Origin: Juglans regia
Taxonomy: Eukaryota > Streptophyta > Magnoliopsida > Fagales > Juglandaceae
Length of the DNA: 64,000 bases
Direction of reading: 5' to 3'
Assembly: GCF_001411555.2 (NCBI RefSeq)
Contig: NC_049901.1
Span: forward strand, 13,417,743-13,481,742
The notes under the pieces were generated by a model, which was not told the DNA's origin, searched no databases, and saw nothing but the letters and a program-made list of their open reading frames with translations. A program made the translations under genes and the position numbers. Of this stretch, positions 61,501 to 64,000 are shown one piece after another (the first letter of the stretch is position 1; each line of letters begins with the position of its first letter).

Positions 61501-64000
61501 TGTCTATGTTAGGAACTTTGGGGGAACCCAAGTCATTGTAAATTTGTTTACTGTAGGTTAATATACAATTTTTTCTATTTGTAGTCAACAGTAAACCACT
61601 ATCTAGGCTAAGATTCAGATTTTTCTATTTCTAATAAATGCTGATGTTACCCTATGTTGTCAAACATCTACTAGTGCCACTTTGAAGTCTATGCTAGAAT
61701 CTTCATACTGCCTCAGAAATGGTTCTTGATAATCCTTATGATCACAAACATGGACTAGGGGCTTTGATTTTCATAAGTCAATTGAGCTATTCCCTCTTTG
61801 GGATATTTAAACAAGTGGAATCATTTTCCTATGGTTCCTGTTCATCATGGTTATTTTCCTTATTTTTACTTGTTGAAAATGTGAGTTACTTGATTTGTTT
61901 AGATAATTTAAGTTTTTGTCAAGAAACCGAGCCATTTGAATCGGTTTCTTTTAGCCATTTGATCATATAAATTGTCGTTTTAACTGTTATGTTTAAGTTT
62001 CCTCATTCTACACTGCCAAAGAGTTTAAAGTTTTCAAGGAAAACTCATCTTTGTTGTCCTATGATATCTGAACTATCAGTGGTTGGCTCTCCAATTTTTT
62101 TATTTATAGCTGATAAATTTTAGGACCTGAAATAATGAATCAAGTTCTCTATAAGATCCAAGGCATGTATGGTCCCGGCCTGCTAGACTGCTAGTGACCT
62201 GGCTATAAGTGCCCTCAACTAATAACTACAGTACTACAGATTGTTTTGCTCTTCATTATGTTCATGTGAGTGGTATGGCATTTGTGTTTGGTTGGCAGTG
62301 ATAAAAGTAGATTTTTAATTCGTACCAAAATGCATACATTATCCCTTGTTGCTCTTTTCTACATTGCCTTGTATATGGCTTCTAACATGCCAAGCTGGTC
62401 TCTTTCTGACCTTGTTTAGGTGGAAGAAAATGTCAAGTGCAATGTGAATGGTGCACCTGTTAAAAGACTTAGGAGAAAGGCTAGAATTGTCCATGCCGAG
62501 AATATAGCTGGAAGAAGTTTTTGGAATGAACATCCAAGTCTTCTGAAGGAGGTGGGTGGTTTTACGGAGGATGTGGACAAAATAAAACTGGAGTATGTTA
62601 GGTTCTTCCAATTTGAGAACAAATTGATGCCATCAACATGGATTGTAATTAGAATTGATGGCTGCCATTTTCACAGGTAAAGTTAAAATATGCATAGAAA
62701 CATAGCCCATTATCACTAGAATTGGGCCAGGCAATTTCTTTTCCCTTTCTTGGTTCTCATTGTTGCTTATCAAATGAAGTCGGAAGCATTGTAGGGTAGG
62801 CTCAGTTTCCAAAATATTAGAGAACCCTGGTCACTGTATGCTTAATTATTCCAATAAATACATGAAGACCATTAGGCATTCAACCATGCACTGATGACAT
62901 GGAACCTCACCAAGGCAGGGACCTTCGGACCCACCCCTGGGTGTAAACTCCAGATAAAAAAAAAAGTTCAGATGCACAACCCTACTTGTCAAAATTGCAT
63001 ATAATCTAGGAGAGCTCTTAGTGTGGAATCGAACCAAGATATGTGAGTTTAAATCCCATCTCAAATCTGCCCTTCGACCACTAGGTTGCACCTTGACGAG
63101 GACGCTTTCACAATTTAGCATGCAAAAGTGCTGATATGTCTCTTATAGTCATTTGTTGTCACAAGTATAATACAGCTTGTAGAATAGAACAGATGTGAAA
63201 ATTTTGGGTCATTCAAAATCCTACTTTGTGGAAACGTCTAATCAATTAAAATGACTTAAAATCAAAAGATAATTTACAATGGAGGTAGTTTTCTCTTAAG
63301 TGAAAAATTATAGAGGACTCTTGCTGACCTATATGTTTCCCAATCTTGTGATGCATGGAATTTTGTTGCTTGGTTCCCGCTAAGATACTGCAAATGAAGC
63401 TCAGGGTTCAGTTGTCTGTATTGTGGTAGATTTTCTGAAGTTCATCAATTTGAGAAGCCGAACGACAAACAAGCTCTGAACCTTATGAATTCATGTGCAG
63501 TGGCTGTGTTACAAGAGATTCCAGATATAATATTTGCCTATGGTGTCAGTGACGAGTACAGGTATGGCATTTTTTCATGTTTTATGGTTCTAGACTCGAT
63601 ATTTCTACCAGTTTCTAATCACATTGTTGGTGTTATCCAGCTTCGTTTTTAAGAAGGATTCTCATTTCTATCAACGTCAAGCAAGGTCTTTCTCCTATCT
63701 TTATTCTTTTAGCTCCAAACACTGTAGTCATATAGTATTTATGGGATACTTATAAAAAAATATAGTATTTATGGGATAATATCCTGTTGGGATGGGGGAC
63801 ATGAAGGAATGCTCTCTCCTTGCCCGTTTTGTAACTTGTGATGCCTATGTGGGGAAATTTGAATGTTTAATTTTCCTGTGGGAGACTTCTAGTATCTGAG
63901 GATTCAGTATTAAAATCACTTCTATTATCACCTTTGCAGTGAAATAGTGTCTGTCACTGTATCATTCTTCTCTTCCATGTACATAATGAAATGGAAAGAA
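55573..64000 (+). CDS. THG1: tRNA-His guanylyltransferase, tandem-domain plant form, 3' end outside window
   Basis: Exons: 55573-55676, 55941-56072, 56206-56250, 56686-56855, 57017-57102, 57551-57658, 62420-62676, 63430-63561, 63641-63685, 63940 to the window end. All have GT..AG borders and phases agree. Domain 1 has [11 protein letters not shown] (metal-binding D), [15 protein letters not shown] (catalytic DE), the helix [18 protein letters not shown] and the Thg1 C-terminal part ([20 protein letters not shown]). A basic segment ([17 protein letters not shown]) follows in exon 7, which then opens domain 2: [26 protein letters not shown]. The enzyme adds G-1 to the 5' end of tRNA-His (3'-5' polymerisation), needed for histidyl-tRNA synthetase recognition. 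Plant proteins of about 560 residues have this double form. Domain 2 keeps D and DE but has C-H for the R-D of domain 1 (RIDGCHF against RIDGRDF). The gene is cut after KWKE. Confidence 0.93.
57659..62419 (+). other. Large central THG1 intron containing a LINE
   Basis: A 4.8-kb intron between the two catalytic domains. It holds an AT microsatellite (57861-57879), an A18-20 run (58190-58208), a decayed LINE (about 58690-61309), and AT-rich sequence without recognised features on both sides. No extra exon is needed for the reading frame. Confidence 0.7.
58690..61309 (+). mobile_element. LINE with internal deletion in the THG1 intron
   Basis: Plus-strand L1-type LINE. Endonuclease end ([17 protein letters not shown]) at about 58755-58800; linker at 59119-59280 ([14 protein letters not shown]); then an abrupt switch at about 59270-59290 into palm sequence ([12 protein letters not shown]). 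Reverse transcriptase continues with FHSSHG (about 59480), FADD at 59627-59638 and thumb sequence at 59690-60240 ([16 protein letters not shown]), then zf-RVT at about 60780-60890 ([18 protein letters not shown]). A 3' UTR with ATTAATAAATTTG and a short A-rich end at 61304-61309 follows. Several stops and frameshifts occur. Compared with the LINE at 1-5085, about 700 bases between linker and palm are missing. Confidence 0.8.

Overview
This is plant nuclear DNA: large intron-rich genes with GT..AG introns, AT-rich introns, and dense layers of plant transposons (L1-type LINEs, hAT-like elements, MITEs, FAR1/MULE transposase relics, a Ty3/gypsy gag fragment). The protein families and the MITE and LINE types suggest a woody eudicot. 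A Fagales tree such as walnut, hickory or oak is my inference and is not proven here. 

Layout. Four genes appear real. (1) About 6.9-27.6 kb, plus strand: the C-terminal 1,964 codons of a spatacsin (SPG11-like) giant protein in 17 exons; its 5' part lies left of the window. (2) 30.6-37.8 kb, minus strand and convergent with gene 1: a complete 12-exon S-adenosylmethionine carrier (mitochondrial carrier family, SAMC type). (3) 45.1-46.8 kb, plus strand: a complete two-exon GPI-anchored GH17 beta-1,3-glucanase with an X8/CBM43 domain. (4) From 55.6 kb to the right edge, plus strand: tRNA-His guanylyltransferase (THG1) of the plant tandem-domain type, cut by the window end inside the second catalytic domain. 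The four products do not form a pathway; this is an ordinary gene neighbourhood.

Most of the rest is mobile DNA. A nearly full-length but dead LINE fills 0-5.1 kb. A minus-strand LINE nest occupies 15.2-20.2 kb inside a spatacsin intron and carries secondary insertions: a short plastid-derived piece (rps15 start) flanked by a 32-bp duplication, and two different hAT-like elements placed at the same octamer. A third LINE sits in the central THG1 intron. Two decayed FAR1/MULE transposase genes (about 40-42.2 kb plus, 49.3-52.2 kb minus) flank the GH17 gene, along with a truncated gypsy gag. MITEs and a 0.5-kb tandem duplication lie between spatacsin and SAMC, and two MITEs lie tandemly upstream of SAMC.

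I found no rRNA, tRNA, CRISPR array or gene cluster. The most rewarding structures are the nested insertions in the 15.2-20.2 kb LINE, whose histories can be read directly from target-site duplications, and the duplicated exon pattern of THG1. I did not find a new functional system. Exon boundaries were placed by hand from splice signals and phase; no database search was run.
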